Source: Siphonodentalium dalli (lineage: Eukaryota; Mollusca; Scaphopoda; Gadilida; Siphonodentaliidae). From it: a DNA stretch of 64,000 bases. The notes under the pieces were generated by a model, which saw nothing but the letters and a program-made list of their open reading frames with translations, searched no databases and was not told the origin of the DNA. The stretch spans positions 180,711,956 to 180,775,955 of the forward strand of contig CP136063.1 of NCBI GenBank assembly GCA_032622095.1. The letters run 5' to 3'. Below, in pieces: positions 37,824 through 49,990 of this stretch. Position 1 is the first letter of the stretch. Every line of letters begins with the position of its first letter. The position numbers and the translations under genes are program-made.

Positions 37824-39368
37824 GTCTCCTCTCACATTCCTCTGTTCAAATATACAGTGAAAACCGATGCCTTCCGAGTGCGTCTGCATTCTGTTTCAAC
37901 CAAATATACTGATACCAATAAAGCGTGGGAAGAATTTGTGGCGGGTGTAGAGAAGAAAAAAACACTGTTCAGTATTTGAATTTGTTGCTGCAAGCACAAT
38001 GTCGAATTATATGTATCAGGAAGTTTCCGAGTTTGTGGTGCAAAAATGGAGAACATACTCAATAACTCGCTTCACATTGGAAATTTTCAAACTTCAAACA
38101 AAATCCCAAACCCTGTGAACTCTCCCTTAATCAAAACGATCGTTTCAGTACATGATCATAAGTCAACTACGGCACTAGACAACCAGTTGCATCTGCATCA
38201 AAAACCAAGGACACACCGTCATTGAATAGTTCGTCGCCAGCTAGGACAAACATGTAGTACTAAACAGCCAGATAATGCAGACGTATCTGACATTGTGAAC
38301 AAGCTGTCGTGAATTCATATTCGTCGGAACTAGTGTATATTACGTTGATATAAGTATTAGTAAAACACTTGAAAATACAGAAATATAAGATATAAATCTG
38401 TGTTACCATCGGATCCCCTTGAATATGACAGTTGTTACCCGGTCACAGGTTGAGAAAGTAATGTTTTATTTTTCGGTATCGTGGAATTCAGACGAGAGGA
38501 AATTAACTAAGTAATGAGACTTATAGATGCCACTGAAATGCTTCAGCCATGCTCGAGTATACTGATCGTTGTTTTTTCTTGATTACAGAATCACACAAAA
38601 TGTATGAAAACTAGCAGTTTGGTGTTGCAAACATAATGTCATTTGAATAGTATGGCTACCAGCATTGCAATGAAGCTGGAAGTATCACAATGGACGATCC
38701 GGGTACCGAGGGAAACAAAATGTTGGATGTCTGGATATTCCTTTCTCTATTATTTATGTAATTTGCCAATTTGGGTGCGAAAACATACATATTTTGGATC
38801 CTCTGCTATCACGCAAATCCTCCGCTGTTACCCCATCCGGTTACCAAGGGTGCTGTAGGGTGTGCTAACGGAAATTATTGACTGATCACGGAAGCACACA
38901 AACCATAGCAATAGCTCAAACTTGACTTCGAGCTCAAATGGGTAAAATAAAGCTTTTTCTGGTTGCAAACCAAGGGGCATAACTCAGTACACCTACAATA
39001 TTTGTCGAAAATAAGACATGTTTGATGGGACTTAATATTATGCCAAAAATAATGGCTCATCATAAATTTGAAGTACAGTATCCCCTTCCAGGTTGGCCAA
39101 AATGTATGGAAATTGTCTATTGCTACCTAGGGCATGTTTGTTATTCAAATACAGTGTAGGATTAAGTGTTTCATAACAGGGGCATCTGTTTTTCATGTTA
39201 TTATTAAATGCTTTTTATAAACAAATATTTTGATAAATTATTGTATGTCCCTGGCTCCACCCGTATTTGACCCCATTTGAACAAATCTGAACCCCAGCTA
39301 TGGCCCCTCCATAGGAAATATAATTTGAATAGGCCTGATGGTTCTCGAGAAGTCGTTTTAAGAATTAC
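37824..39368. other. unassigned DNA, right part a decayed bivalve-type repeat
   Basis: No gene was recognised. From about 39060 to 39385 the sequence (gaccccatttgaacaaatct, gttctcgagaag) resembles 40816-40960, interrupted by the LINE insertion. Confidence 0.45.
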
Positions 39369-39385
39369 TATGGAGGGACAGAGTT

Positions 39386-40798
39386 TTTTTTTTTTTTATA
39401 ATTTCTTTATTTATTCCCATGAAACATCAATTTTAAACATTACATTACATCAGTATCAATAACAGAGTATAAAAAGTCAAACATGTATACATGGTATTTT
39501 GTGTAAACACATTAATGTACATAAATGTGGATTTTCATTTGGATCGTACTAAATTTATCTTGTAATGACGGCTGAATATGGTGTATATATGCATTCATTT
39601 ATATTAATCATAAAATATAGAAACATTTGAAGGATGTTAGTATTGTAGGCTGTGGTAAATTGAAGCCCATTTCCCATAAAATTTATCTAGACAATTGTTT
39701 GTTTGTGCAATATATCTTTCATTCTGCATGACGTAATTTATGTTTGCCTTTACTGCAATAAAAGATGGTCTTTGGTTGTTAATTTTACTTTTATATATGG
39801 AAAATTTAGTTATTTGGATACACAGGTTGACAATAATCTCTGTTCCATTTATTCCAAATATAATATCTATTTTAGAAAATGTGTCTAGTTGTGTTTGACC
39901 TGTTGCCACTAGCCATGTATGTAGGCTATTCCAAATTTCAGTTACATGTTCACATTCTGTAAACAAGTGGACAATTGTCTCGGCATGGATATTACAGAAA
40001 GAACATTTGTCATTATCTATGACTTGTATAATTTTTAAGAAATGATTTGTTGTAAGGATCCTCTGAAGGATTCTATATTGGAAGTATCTCAGGTTTGTGT
40101 CAATTGATGTTTGAAATGGTAGCATATAGTATGATTGCCATTGGTCTTCATCAGGCCTGATATTCAAGTATTGTGCCCACTTTATTTTGTTATTAGAGGT
40201 TGCATTTATCAAATTTTTATTAAATAATTGGTAAAATGTTTTGCATCCTTTTTTAACATTATACAGTGAGAGAATGGACAATGTTATATTTGGACCTTCT
40301 TCAACTTGTATGACTTCATTTGCGATTTTAGCACTCCATTCTTTAGGTATTGATTTTTTTATTCTAATTATGTCCATAAATGTTGCCTGTATATTGTATC
40401 TTGACTTTAATTGTTCATGAGTGAAGAAATTACCATGTTCATTTAGCAAGTCTTTAATATAAACAATACCTTTTTTGTGCCATGGTTTTATATATCCTAT
40501 TTCAATTTTTGAATTGTGCCATATTGGTTCATTTAAAATGTCTTGTATGTATATAGGTTTAATTAAACTATTATATTCAGACCATGTTTTTGCTATATCC
40601 TTCCAAAATGGGTTTTTTATTTTATTTATTGTATTTATATCATTTGCACCACTTTGGAAGTAGAATTCGGGGATATTTTTAGTGAAGAACAAAGTCCATC
40701 TATCTGATTTGGTCAATACTCTTTTGATCCAGGAGATTTTTAGACCTTTTGTATAATTTAATAGATCAATCATTTTTAACCCTCCTTCGTTATATTCT
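39386..40798 (-). mobile_element. 5'-truncated LINE retrotransposon with 17-bp target-site duplication
   Basis: The direct repeat TATGGAGGGACAGAGTT stands at 39369-39385 and again at 40799-40815. Between them, on the minus strand, is an open ORF2 C-terminus, a 3' UTR of about 240 bp and a poly(A) tail (plus-strand T run at 39386-39397). The 5' junction falls inside the ORF, the usual result of incomplete reverse transcription. The exact duplication and open frame imply a recent insertion into an older repeat. Confidence 0.93.
39637..40798 (-). pseudogene. LINE ORF2 C-terminal part (post-RT region with zf-RVT)
   Basis: The frame is open from the 5' junction (codons for EYNEGGLKMIDL just upstream of the first Met at 40773) to a stop at 39637, about 386 codons. 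GGLKMIDL...LKISWIKR is the motif that follows the RT thumb in many LINEs. Near residue 260 a zinc-ribbon-like motif CSFCNIHAETIVHLFTEC matches the zf-RVT domain of L1/Tx1-like elements. The endonuclease and RT catalytic core are absent because of 5' truncation, so this cannot move by itself. The clade (L1/Tx1-like) is an inference from the zf-RVT type. Confidence 0.85.
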
Positions 40799-40815
40799 TA
40801 TGGAGGGACAGAGTT

Positions 40816-41322
40816 ATGGCCCTGGCTTCACAACTATTTGACCTGGTGACCTCATGTTAACAAATCTGAATGTGAACCACCCAGGGAATTTAACATCCAC
40901 ACCAAATATTAACCTATTCGGTCTTATGGTTCTGGAGAAGAAGACGATTGTTGACGGACGGACATTTGAATAGACGGACGAAGAGTGATGATTTTTGCCC
41001 AACTGGAGAAGCCTTCGTCTCAGGTGAACTAACTACCCCCCCCCCCCAAATATGTGATAATATCACCATGCCAAACGACAAAACAAATTCAGATAATTTA
41101 ATTAGAACCCCAGTTACAAACTTGAAGTGATATGTTTGTATGGACGGATGGCTATAGAAAGACGGACGGACGGAGCCCAACCATCTTCTGAAGCATAAAT
41201 ATCCGATCACCAATGTGTTCATTGTTCTGGGTCGACCTCTAATTGTTCATTGATCAGCAGCATGGCATGAACATTCTCAAATATAGAAAATTATTTATTG
41301 GTGGTTGTCTTTCTCAAGTAAA
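40816..41322. repeat. decayed bivalve-type repeat with GGAC runs
   Basis: This is the continuation of the repeat interrupted by the LINE: atggccctggcttcac, then acaaatctgaatgtgaa, then a gacggacgga run at about 40952-40980 and again at 41140-41175. It is non-coding. Confidence 0.55.
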
Positions 41323-41751
41323 TTAAAGGTACTTAATCCGATTAAACACCCCTAAACTACTATTTCTTTGGCTTCGGGGGTAAAAAATATTTTATTCGAG
41401 TCGAGGAACCTACCCATCAAAGCTCAGAGTGATCAGATATCAATTTTTGAAGTTTGTTATTTTAATTGTTTGTGGCCCAGAAACACGCCGTCAAAAGGAT
41501 GGTCTCGTTCAAAACAGCGGATGAAGATGGATAACTCTAAAAACAAGTGGATACTCAAGTGATAATACGGCCATATTTAGTTGAACAAAATGTTGATAAA
41601 TGGGGAATGTGATACCATAGTTGACAGTGGTTAGAATTATTTTGTTGCAATTAATCGATTCTGATAACTAAAGCATATTTTGAAGAAATGTTGTTGTTGT
41701 TGTTGTATCTTGATGATATGGGGACCCTCTGATCGGATTGAGTACGTTTAA
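41323..41751. mobile_element. MITE, TTAAAGGTACTCAATCC family, copy 3
   Basis: It starts ttaaaggtacttaatccgat and ends gatcggattgagtacgttta. The interior carries cttcgggggtaaaaaatatt and tgttgttgttgttgtat near the right end. Confidence 0.8.
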
Positions 41752-41781
41752 AATATTCATGAAATTTCTTGAATCAAAAAT

Positions 41782-42112
41782 AATTAAAGAAGCTCAATCC
41801 GATTCAAGTGTCCCCATATCATCAGATTCCAAAACAACAACATTTTTTTAAATGCCGCTTCAGTTATCAGAATTGATTAATTGCCCAAAAATAATGCAAA
41901 CAACACTCAACTATAGTATAAAATTGCACAAAACGTTATTTATCAACATTTTGGTTAATGAAATCTGGCTGGATTGTCAAATTTCTGACAGCCACAGCCA
42001 CTTGATTTTAGAGTTATCCATCTTCATCCACAATTTGATCCGAGACCGTCAGTTTTACGTCAATGCCACTGTAGCTCAACAGTCACATGATTTCATGTGT
42101 TACAGGCAATAA
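41782..42112. mobile_element. MITE, TTAAAGGTACTCAATCC family, partial inverted copy
   Basis: It begins ttaaagaagctcaatccgat and continues as the reverse complement of the right half of 49259-49702 (attgattaattgccc, gttatccatcttcatc). The outer left part of the family is missing. Confidence 0.7.
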
Positions 42113-42139
42113 AAAAACGATTAGGAATATGCGGAAATA

Positions 42140-43215
42140 CAAGATGGCTCCCATCCAGAGGTCACCCCAAGAATCCATATGAATTTTGGTGATGATGTTA
42201 CCTGCAGGGTGTGCTAAAGGATTTAGTGATGCAAAGACCAAAATCCAAGATGGCTGCTGGCCGTCATGTTTTTCAACAAAATTCAGAAAAAATGGTAAGC
42301 TCCCATCCAGAGGTCACCCCGATGATCATAAGAAGTTTGGTGAAGATTGGATGAGGGATGTGGCCTGTAAGGTGTGCCAAAGGATTTAGAGATGCAAAGA
42401 ATAAAATCCAAGATGGCCACTGTAGGCCATGTTTTTCCAACGAAATTTTGAAAACATGGTAAGCTCCCATCTAGAGGTCACCCCCGATGATCCATACAAA
42501 GTTTGGTGAAGATCGGATGAGGGATGCGGCCTGTAGGGTGTGCCAAAGGATTTACTGATGCAAAGAGTAAAATCCAAGATGGCCATGTTTTTCCAACGGA
42601 ATTTGGAACTAGAGGTGACCCAATAGATCCATATGAAGTTTGGTGACAATCGGATGAGGGATGTGGTCTATAGGGTGTGCCAAAGGGTTCAGTCATGCAA
42701 AGAGTAAAATTCAAGATGGCTGCCGACAGCCATGTTTTTATTTGAAAATTGTTCAAATTCGATATCTCCCATCTAAAAGTGTTCATAAACATACCTGTAA
42801 ATTTTCAAAACAATTCTCCAATAAATGAGGGCTGCAGGGTGAAATTAGCGGTTATGTTTTTTGACGAATTTCGATCAAAATAGGAGGCTCCCATCTAGAG
42901 GTCACCCCGAAGATCCATTTTAAGTTTGGTTACGATCTGATGTGAGATGTGACCTATAGGGTGTGCCAAAGGATTTAGTCATGCAAAGAGTAAAATCCAA
43001 GATGGCTGCCAGTGACCATATTATTTAATCAATTTCGGTAAAAATAGGAGGCTCCCATTTAGAGGTCACCCCGAAGATCCATATGAAGTTTGGTGACGAT
43101 CGAATGTGAGATGTTGGCTGCAGGGTGTGCCAATGGATTCAAATTTAAAATTCAAGATGGCTGCCAGTGGCCATGTTTTTTAATGAATTTTGGTCAAAAA
43201 AAATAGGAGGCTCCC
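42140..43215. repeat. tandem array of 140-164-bp units
   Basis: About seven units share ctcccat-tagaggtcacccc, gaagatccatatgaagtttg, gggtgtgccaaaggattta and aaatccaagatggctgcc. The gaggtcacc word falls at about 42160, 42312, 42476, 42615, 42900 and 43064. The array is non-coding; long overlapping minus frames are repeat translations. A lone unit lies at 44461-44600. Confidence 0.85.
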
Positions 43216-44460
43216 ATTAGGGCCATGCGAATCGGAAATTCGGCAACTGATCGAATCTCGATTGGATCGGGTGTCCGATGTCGAAATCGAATCCGAATCG
43301 AATCTGGACAAGCAGTGGACGGAGACTATTGGATTATTATCATTCTAATTATTGTTTACTTATTTATCATAAAAGCTGAGACCTTTTTCGAAGCAGAGAA
43401 CCAAGACAAAGTTCACAGACACGTTCTCAACTTTATTTCTGAATGAGAATCAAAACTACACATCACTTAGTATAACATGTGACATATACATGTATGCCAT
43501 GACCTTGACGACTATAAAGTAAATAAAAGGTCAGCTGATCACATTGTCCCCCGATAATGTGGCAAGTCGATGTTGCTTTGTTAAAGAAATAATAATAAAT
43601 GTTGAAATTTTCTAAGTCGAAAAGGGTTAATAACTCCGTAAAAAAAATAATCTTTCCGTCATCTATATACATGTTGCATATCTCCAATATGTGGGTAACA
43701 ATACTCTGAAGTTTCAAATATCTACGATCAAAACTGTAGGAGGAGTTGATTACACCATGAAGGTTCTCAAAAGTGTGACGGATGGACAGACGAACAGATG
43801 GACAGACGGAGCCCGTTTCTCTAGTCCCCAGAAATTTTTTTTTTTCGGGGGACAATAATTACTACTGAAGAAACACTACTGGTCTACTATGGTAGTCTAT
43901 ATATAATGGCTTTTATTAATTTGATAGTCGCCATTGACTATGACTGCATTATAAGGATTGCAGGACTGATGTGTGCTGCATCATAAACAAAGGCATGTAT
44001 ATAATGCGCATGACCCACCGCATCAGTACCCGGGTGGCTACTTGTAATAAGGCATTCCATTTGACGGGAGGTACAGGTAACTCAGTATAATCATATGCAT
44101 TTTGTCCCTGAATTTAGTTAAAGATGGCATTACCCGGCTTTTTTGTCAACCGGAATGCATTTATGTGAGGTACCATCTTATTCATTCATAACATGTCAAT
44201 ATAGGTTGATCGTCAATATATTACATTTTATATTAAAATGTATTAATATGCCACTAGCATAATTATGATGCAAAACACACTTGGCAAGGTATGAATGCAC
44301 ATTAATCGATTAGAAGAAACTAAAGCTAAACACTAACTGTATACAATTATTTTGACCGTAGATGTCTTGACATTTTACATGGATACGAAAATTAGTTGTT
44401 TGTCCCCATTAACTGGAACGATTAAGCAGAAAATATACGAATCGAAGCTTGCAGGACTCT
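43216..44460. other. unassigned DNA with a decayed repeat at 43600-43850
   Basis: The segment ctaagtcgaaaagggttaat...gacggatggacagacg is a bivalve-style repeat also seen around 11399 and 57770. No gene was recognised. Confidence 0.45.
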
Positions 44461-44911
44461 AGCTCCCATCTAGAGGTCACTCCGAAGATCCATATGGAGT
44501 TTGGTGACGATCGGATGTGAGATGCGGGCTGGAGGGTGTGCCAATGGATTCAAATTTGAAATAAAAGATGGTTTCGGTCAAATAGGAGGCTCCATCTAGA
44601 GATGTGACCTGTAGTGAATGTTTGCCCAGACCATACTGGTCATGAAAGTCCCATGCCACAGTTACGAAGCAGCAGGTTCCAGAATAAAAATTAAAAGTTG
44701 TTTTGGTCATTACATAGGCCTAAATATCTAAAGTAGCAAGTGTTGGATATATTTTTGTCAACACATAAAAATAATAATTTCAGCCCAATATAATTTGGCA
44801 AAAAAATATTTTCATTTGGCAAAACATTTGGTGAAAAAAGCAGTTGAGCCAGCACATATCCTGCATGATGAGGTGCCAATGAACAATCATCTATACTCTG
44901 TGCATCTACAC

Positions 44912-45328
44912 CAAGCCTGGATATAGTGTGTCTGACATTTGTAGAATGAGGTCCCGGAGGGTGAATTTGATGACCCTATCCCACAGTGGGCTAGCATCAC
45001 CAAATTCACCCTCTGGGAAACTCATTCTGCTTAGGCCTCAACTGCTATGGGAGACCTATGACCAGACGGACGTTCCCGTTGAAGTTGGTGATGTTCACCC
45101 ATAAGTCACCTGGATTATGCATTTTATCTTTTGCAAATTAGGGGATATAGAAACTGAACATAAGCGAAACAGTATCTAAAAACAATGTTAATTTGATAAT
45201 AAAAATATTTCCCATAAGATGAGACCTAAGCAGAATGAGGTCTCCAGAAGGTGTGCAGGATAGTGTCACTAAATTAACCATCTGGGGACCTCATTCTGCA
45301 AATGTCAGACACCCTATATCCAGACTTG
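44912..45328. mobile_element. long CAAGCC-family MITE with 8-bp target-site duplication
   Basis: The ends CAAGCCTGGATATAGTGTGT and CTATATCCAGACTTG are inverted, and ATCTACAC occurs directly outside both (44904-44911 and 45329-45336). Inside are two CAGAATGAGG hairpin modules separated by gttgaagttggtgatgttca. The 8-bp duplication fits hAT-type integration. Confidence 0.9.
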
Positions 45329-45533
45329 ATCTACACAATTTTCTTATCCCAGGATAATAAAAACAAGTCATTTATGATGAAATGAATATAATCTCTTTTA
45401 TCAATAAAATGCCATATCAACAATGATAAAATGATCAACATACTATATATAACTTATATCATGACTCTATACAAAAATATATTCAAGCACTCAAACATTC
45501 ACACATCATTTGTCATACAGGGCTGGGAACCTA

Positions 45534-45745
45534 CAGTAATGCCCTAAATAATCGACGCCTTAACCACAGCAGAATTATGGGTAATTTTTCAGGATTTAGT
45601 TGGAAATATGGCTTGTTGCCATTCATCGGAATGCTCTCACTGAGAGCTTTCCAATGAATGGCAACAAGCCATATTTCCGACTAAATCCTGAAAATTACCC
45701 ATAATTCTGCTGTGGTTAAGGAGTTGATTATTTAGGGCATTACTG
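45534..45745. mobile_element. palindromic MITE, CAGTAATGCCC family, copy 2
   Basis: This palindrome of about 212 bp is flanked by TA (45532-45533 and 45746-45747) and is nearly identical to 7922-8138. Confidence 0.9.
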
Positions 45746-46244
45746 TATGTCATAATTTGTTTGAAAAATGACAGCAAGATATCACACCTGGAAATTTCAA
45801 CAATCATTTTTTCTATATTATGATATCAACAAGCTACATGTATTAGACCAACCCATCTCGGATACTGCAAAAACCAGACATTTTGGTGTTCATATTTCAC
45901 AATCTCGAAAAATGGTGACGGAAGTCACTAAACACCTATATCTTCTTAACAGTCAGGATTCATGGTGAGCAATAAAAATTTGATATGATATCCAGATCAT
46001 TCGACATATTATTTGGTTGAATTATTTATATAGGTTAAGAAAACGATGAATAAATTACTTAGGGTTCACACACACACTCACGCATTTCCATTATCACTTT
46101 TGTCCAACTCAAAATTTATCACTTATTTTTGTACTGTTTCTTTCTAATTTTGTTTTAGTTTCGGCTTCTCAATGATCTCATTTATTGACTTTTCAATTAG
46201 GCCAACGTTCCTGAAGCATGGCCAAATTTTTTTTTTTTACACAT

Positions 46245-46850
46245 TTAAGGTCAATCCACACCAGACGCAAGCGCGCGATTATAACGGCCGTTTTCTGTCA
46301 TCCGTAGCAGTTCAAAGCGCGTGATTTTTATATCCACACTGCAAGCGACTGAATCGCTGACGAGGCGATCACATCAGTGATTTTATGCTTCGTTGATATC
46401 TCGCTTTGTGGCAAACCAGCCGGATAATTGGGTCGCTGTCAAATAGGATATTTATACGCGCGTATTCCTCCTATATTTGAAGGCAACACAATCATTCATC
46501 GTCGCGATAACAAATGTGGTGGAGGACTTTAGCGACATGCTGATAACTGAAGTGCAAGGATAAATGAGAAGAGAAAATTCTTGGCAAGAGCTCGACGTAA
46601 TATCATGGTCGTCTGGTTAATTTTTGGTGCCAATCCATTCCAAGCTTGTGAAGGCACTTTGCCCACAATTGCCCCATGTAAATGATGCACTCAAACGATT
46701 ATCGACCCAAAATTTCAAACCATCGCGCGTGACGAAGTGATCCAGCTGCTTTCGGTGTGAATATAAAAATCGTGCGCTTTGAACCGCTATGGACGACAGA
46801 AAACGGCCGTAAAAATAGCGCGGTTGCGCCCGGTGTGGATTGACCCTTAG
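46245..46850. mobile_element. inverted-repeat element, CAATCCACACC ends
   Basis: The left arm ttaaggtcaatccacaccag...cggccgttttctgtc and the right arm gacagaaaacggccg...ggtgtggattgaccctta pair over at least 100 bp with mismatches. The element is about 606 bp and the arms are unusually GC-rich and CpG-containing. TTAA lies at the left edge and TTAG at the right. Confidence 0.78.
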
Positions 46851-47133
46851 CCAATACAATGTTACAGCCAGCGTGAACCCTGCATGTACACACTTCAATG
46901 TGAGACATCTTGCCGTCATTTTCGGGCATGTTATGAAGTAGGCTCCCATCCCTGACATCATTTGCCATATATTCATTCAGACTCAACGACATCTAACAGA
47001 AACACAATGAAAGGACACGATGAAGTCACTCTCCAACAAATTTTATTCCACAACAAATTTGTGTGATAAAATTATGCCCCAAATTCACATTGGCATTGCC
47101 AGTAGTATAAGCATTCTGATGTCTAATCAGGGT

Positions 47134-47416
47134 TTAACCCTTTCATGACAGGAGCTGCGGTGGTGCAGCATTAAATATCATGTGCCAGTGCATTCTCTTA
47201 TATGTGAGAATCTCCCATAGGGAACCTACCAAATGTAAGAGATTGCACTACCAAATGTAAGAGATTGCACTGAATTTACAAGGTCAAGGTAAATATTGTG
47301 AGGCTAATTCATTCTCTTATATATGCAAGGCACCCTATGGGAAACCCCTATATATAAGTGAAAGCATTAGCACAGGAATTTTCGCAAAATTTCTGGAAGC
47401 TCCAGTCATGGGTTAA
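47134..47416. mobile_element. MITE, CCCTTTCATG family, copy 1
   Basis: TTAA flanks both sides. The left end is TTAACCCTTTCATGACAGGA and the right end is agctccagtcatgggttaa. The interior repeats the hairpin word cattctcttatatatg with ctcccatagggag-ct, and contains caaggtcaaggtaaatattg. Confidence 0.82.
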
Positions 47417-47509
47417 GCAGACTTAAAGATGCCCTGTATGTTTTGACAACAGAAAACTACTATTTGTACCTTCTTTTCTATAGCAGGAGATACTGAGATT
47501 TAACCCTTT

Positions 47510-47740
47510 CTACACTAAATATTCATTGATGAGTAGTTATCCGTTAGGAAATGTTCACATAATAAGTTCAAGTCGTTTGTTGAACTTATTATCTGAACAT
47601 TTCCCACCAATAAACAGGACCCCTTCTGCACTTTTATTATCTGTCATCTGCTTATTTTTCCCCTCCAGATGCATAATTGACATTCCAATCTATTCTTTTA
47701 TAACTTAGTGTGAGAATACATTTAGTATAGAAAGTGTTAA
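47510..47740. mobile_element. MITE, CCCTTTCTATACT family, copy 2
   Basis: It starts TTAACCCTTTCTACACTAAA and ends agtatagaaagtgttaa, with TTAA on both sides. Its interior is the same as 7631-7904 and 60467-60728. Confidence 0.82.
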
Positions 47741-47962
47741 AATGTGCAGATTGACTAGCTTCTGACTTTTGGTCAGGAGTCCAAAATGTAAGTCAATAAG
47801 AGCATTTCTTGTACCATTGCCCATTTATGGTGAACATTAAGGAGCGTTCTTAAAATTATGCTTTGTTACAAATGACATGAATGCAAGTATAAATGCTATA
47901 TTTTACTCATGTGGTAAGCAGAACATTTGTATTAATTTGGTGTCAAATCATATGGGGCCTCT

Positions 47963-48122
47963 TTAATCTTTTCTATACTACATATTCATTGGCAAGTAGT
48001 TCCCCTCGTAATTGTTCAGATAATAAGTTCAACAAATGACCTTTGGGTTGTTTGTTGCACTTATTATCTGAACTTTTCCTAAGGGAACTACTCACCAATG
48101 AGTATTTAGTAAAGAAAGGTTT
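47963..48122. mobile_element. MITE, CCCTTTCTATACT family, short palindromic copy 3
   Basis: The two arms (ttctatactacatattcatt and aatgagtatttagtaaagaa) surround aataagttcaacaaatgacc and its complement. It is shorter than the other copies and more palindromic. Confidence 0.75.
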
Positions 48123-48213
48123 ATCAATAAATACAAGAATAGTTTATAAAATAACAGATAAGTTTTTATTCACTGACCGATTCTTCCGAGTTATTTCAAA
48201 AATAGCGTAAGTC

Positions 48214-48364
48214 CAAGCCTTGAAATAGTGTGTCTGTCATTTGCAGAATGAGGTTCCCAGAGGGTGAATTTAGCGATGCTAGCCCGCTATGCGAGGTAGC
48301 ATTACTAAATTCACCCTCTGGGAACCTCATTCTGCAAATGACAGACACACTATTTCAAGGCTTG
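48214..48364. mobile_element. CAAGCC-family palindromic MITE with 8-bp duplication
   Basis: This is a 151-bp near-perfect palindrome, CAAGCCTTGAAATAGTGTGT to its complement. CGTAAGTC occurs directly outside both ends (48206-48213 and 48365-48372). Confidence 0.93.
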
Positions 48365-48487
48365 CGTAAGTCAAACAAGCCTGATTATAATTTTCCAAAT
48401 GGTTTAGATCAATGTGACCCACACAACACTTCGAAAATATTTTTTAGGCGGTTGGTCCGGAAGATGGGATGTCATTGTATTTTTTCT

Positions 48488-48868
48488 TTTAACGCTTCCA
48501 TAACTGGAGCTTACTGAAATTTTGCGAAAACACTGTGCCAATGCATTCTCTTATAAATCAGAGTCTCACGTAGGGAGTCTCGCATATATAAAATAATAAA
48601 TACATTGGCCTAACAATATTTACCTTGACCTTGTAAGCCAGTGCATTCTCTTATATATGTGAGGTTCCGTATGGGAGACTTGCATATATCAGAGAATTCA
48701 TTGGCACATGATCTTTAATGCTGCACCAGCGCAGCTCCCGTCATGAAAGGGTTAAAGATCCTGTGCCAGTGTATTCTCTAATATATGAGAGTCTCCCATA
48801 TATAAGAGAATGCATTGGCACATGGTTTTTGAAAAAATTTCAGGAAGCTCCATTCATGGAAGGGTTAA
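48488..48868. mobile_element. MITE, CCCTTTCATG family, two fused copies
   Basis: A full copy runs from TTAA at 48488 to TTAA at 48752-48755 (ttaacgcttccat...catgaaagggttaa). A shortened second copy shares that TTAA and ends at 48865-48868 (catggaagggttaa). One insertion at the edge of the other, or tandem growth, would explain it. Confidence 0.75.
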
Positions 48869-48896
48869 CACTAGGTCCTACTCAGCAATGTCTCCC

Positions 48897-49192
48897 TTAA
48901 CCCTTTCAGTGCCAAGTCCGATTTTTGTATCAACCCATATTTCCTTGATCATTTTTCAAATTTATTGATTATAATAATGTGATACATTGATGGAAAGAGC
49001 TCGATTTTTGTATCAACCCATATTTCCTTGATCATTTTTCAAATTTATTGATTATAATAATGTGATACATTGATGGAAAGAGCTCTGAGGTCTTTCCATC
49101 AATGTATCACATTATTATAATCAATAAATTTGAAAAATGATCAAGGAAATATGGGTTGATACAAAAATCTGACTTGGCACTGAAAGGGTTAA
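48897..49192. mobile_element. palindromic MITE, CCCTTTCAGTGCCAAG family, with duplicated arm
   Basis: TTAA is at both ends. The left end is CCCTTTCAGTGCCAAGTC and the right end is its complement. About 80 bp of the left arm (gatttttgtatcaaccca to tggaaagagctc) is present twice in tandem, while the right arm has it once. The arms are otherwise nearly identical. Confidence 0.9.
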
Positions 49193-49258
49193 TTTATCTC
49201 ACACAATTTGCAGAGAAAACTCGGAAAAGACTGTTTATATAATGCAGATAAGAACATA

Positions 49259-49702
49259 CTTAAAGATGCATAATCCGATTAAGCGCCCCTCAATTACTAC
49301 TAATTGGATTCGGGGGTAACAAATATTTGAATCGAGTCGAGCAACCCACCTATCAAAGCTCACAGTTATTAGATATCGATTTTTGAAATCTATTATTTTT
49401 CACGATTGAGAATTAATAGTGGCCCAGTAAACAGTCGACGAGCCGCATGTCTCGGACCAAATTGCAGATGAAGATGGATAACTCTAAAATCAAGAGGGTT
49501 TCTGTAGATAATAAGGCAAAATTTCGTCGAACAATATGTTGATAAATAAAAAGTATCGGGCAATTTTTTACTATAGTTGATAATGGTTAGCATTATTTTT
49601 CGGCAATTAATCGATTCTAATAACTGAAGCTGCATTTCTAAAAATGTTGTTGTTGGAATCTGATTATGTGGGGATCATTGAATCGGATTGAGTACCTTTA
49701 AA
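49259..49702. mobile_element. MITE, TTAAAGGTACTCAATCC family, copy 5
   Basis: It starts ttaaagatgcataatccgat and ends atcggattgagtacctttaa, with the interior attcgggggtaacaaatatt and aatcgagtcgagcaac. Confidence 0.8.
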
Positions 49703-49845
49703 TACTATCAAGGCACAGAGCCTTTATGTATTTGATAATGCCCCATAATGTAGTAAAAACAAGTGCACTGCACGGAGTATATCCCCCACAAAGGTGGCTT
49801 TCCACTTTCCACAAAGGTGCCTTAATTGAAAAGATATCTTAAGTA

Positions 49846-49968
49846 GCATTCAGATGAGTACGTTGTGTTTAAATTGGATTACAGACAACAACACCCAGGC
49901 ATTCAGATGAGTACGTTGTGTTTAAATTGGATTACAGACAACAACACCCAGGCATTCAGATGGATGTG
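49846..49968. repeat. 53-bp perfect tandem repeat
   Basis: The unit gcattcagatgagtacgttg... starts at 49846 and 49899 (two identical copies). A third partial copy begins at 49952. Confidence 0.93.
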
Positions 49969-49990
49969 ATGCATCCATTACGTTGTATCA

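Noticed and set aside
42186-42792. Long frames on both strands
   Set aside because: They translate the 140-164-bp tandem repeat in shifted registers.
47134-49192. CRISPR-like impression from repeated short words and spacers
   Set aside because: The repeats are hairpin arms of eukaryotic MITEs with irregular spacing and target duplications; there are no regular repeat-spacer units.
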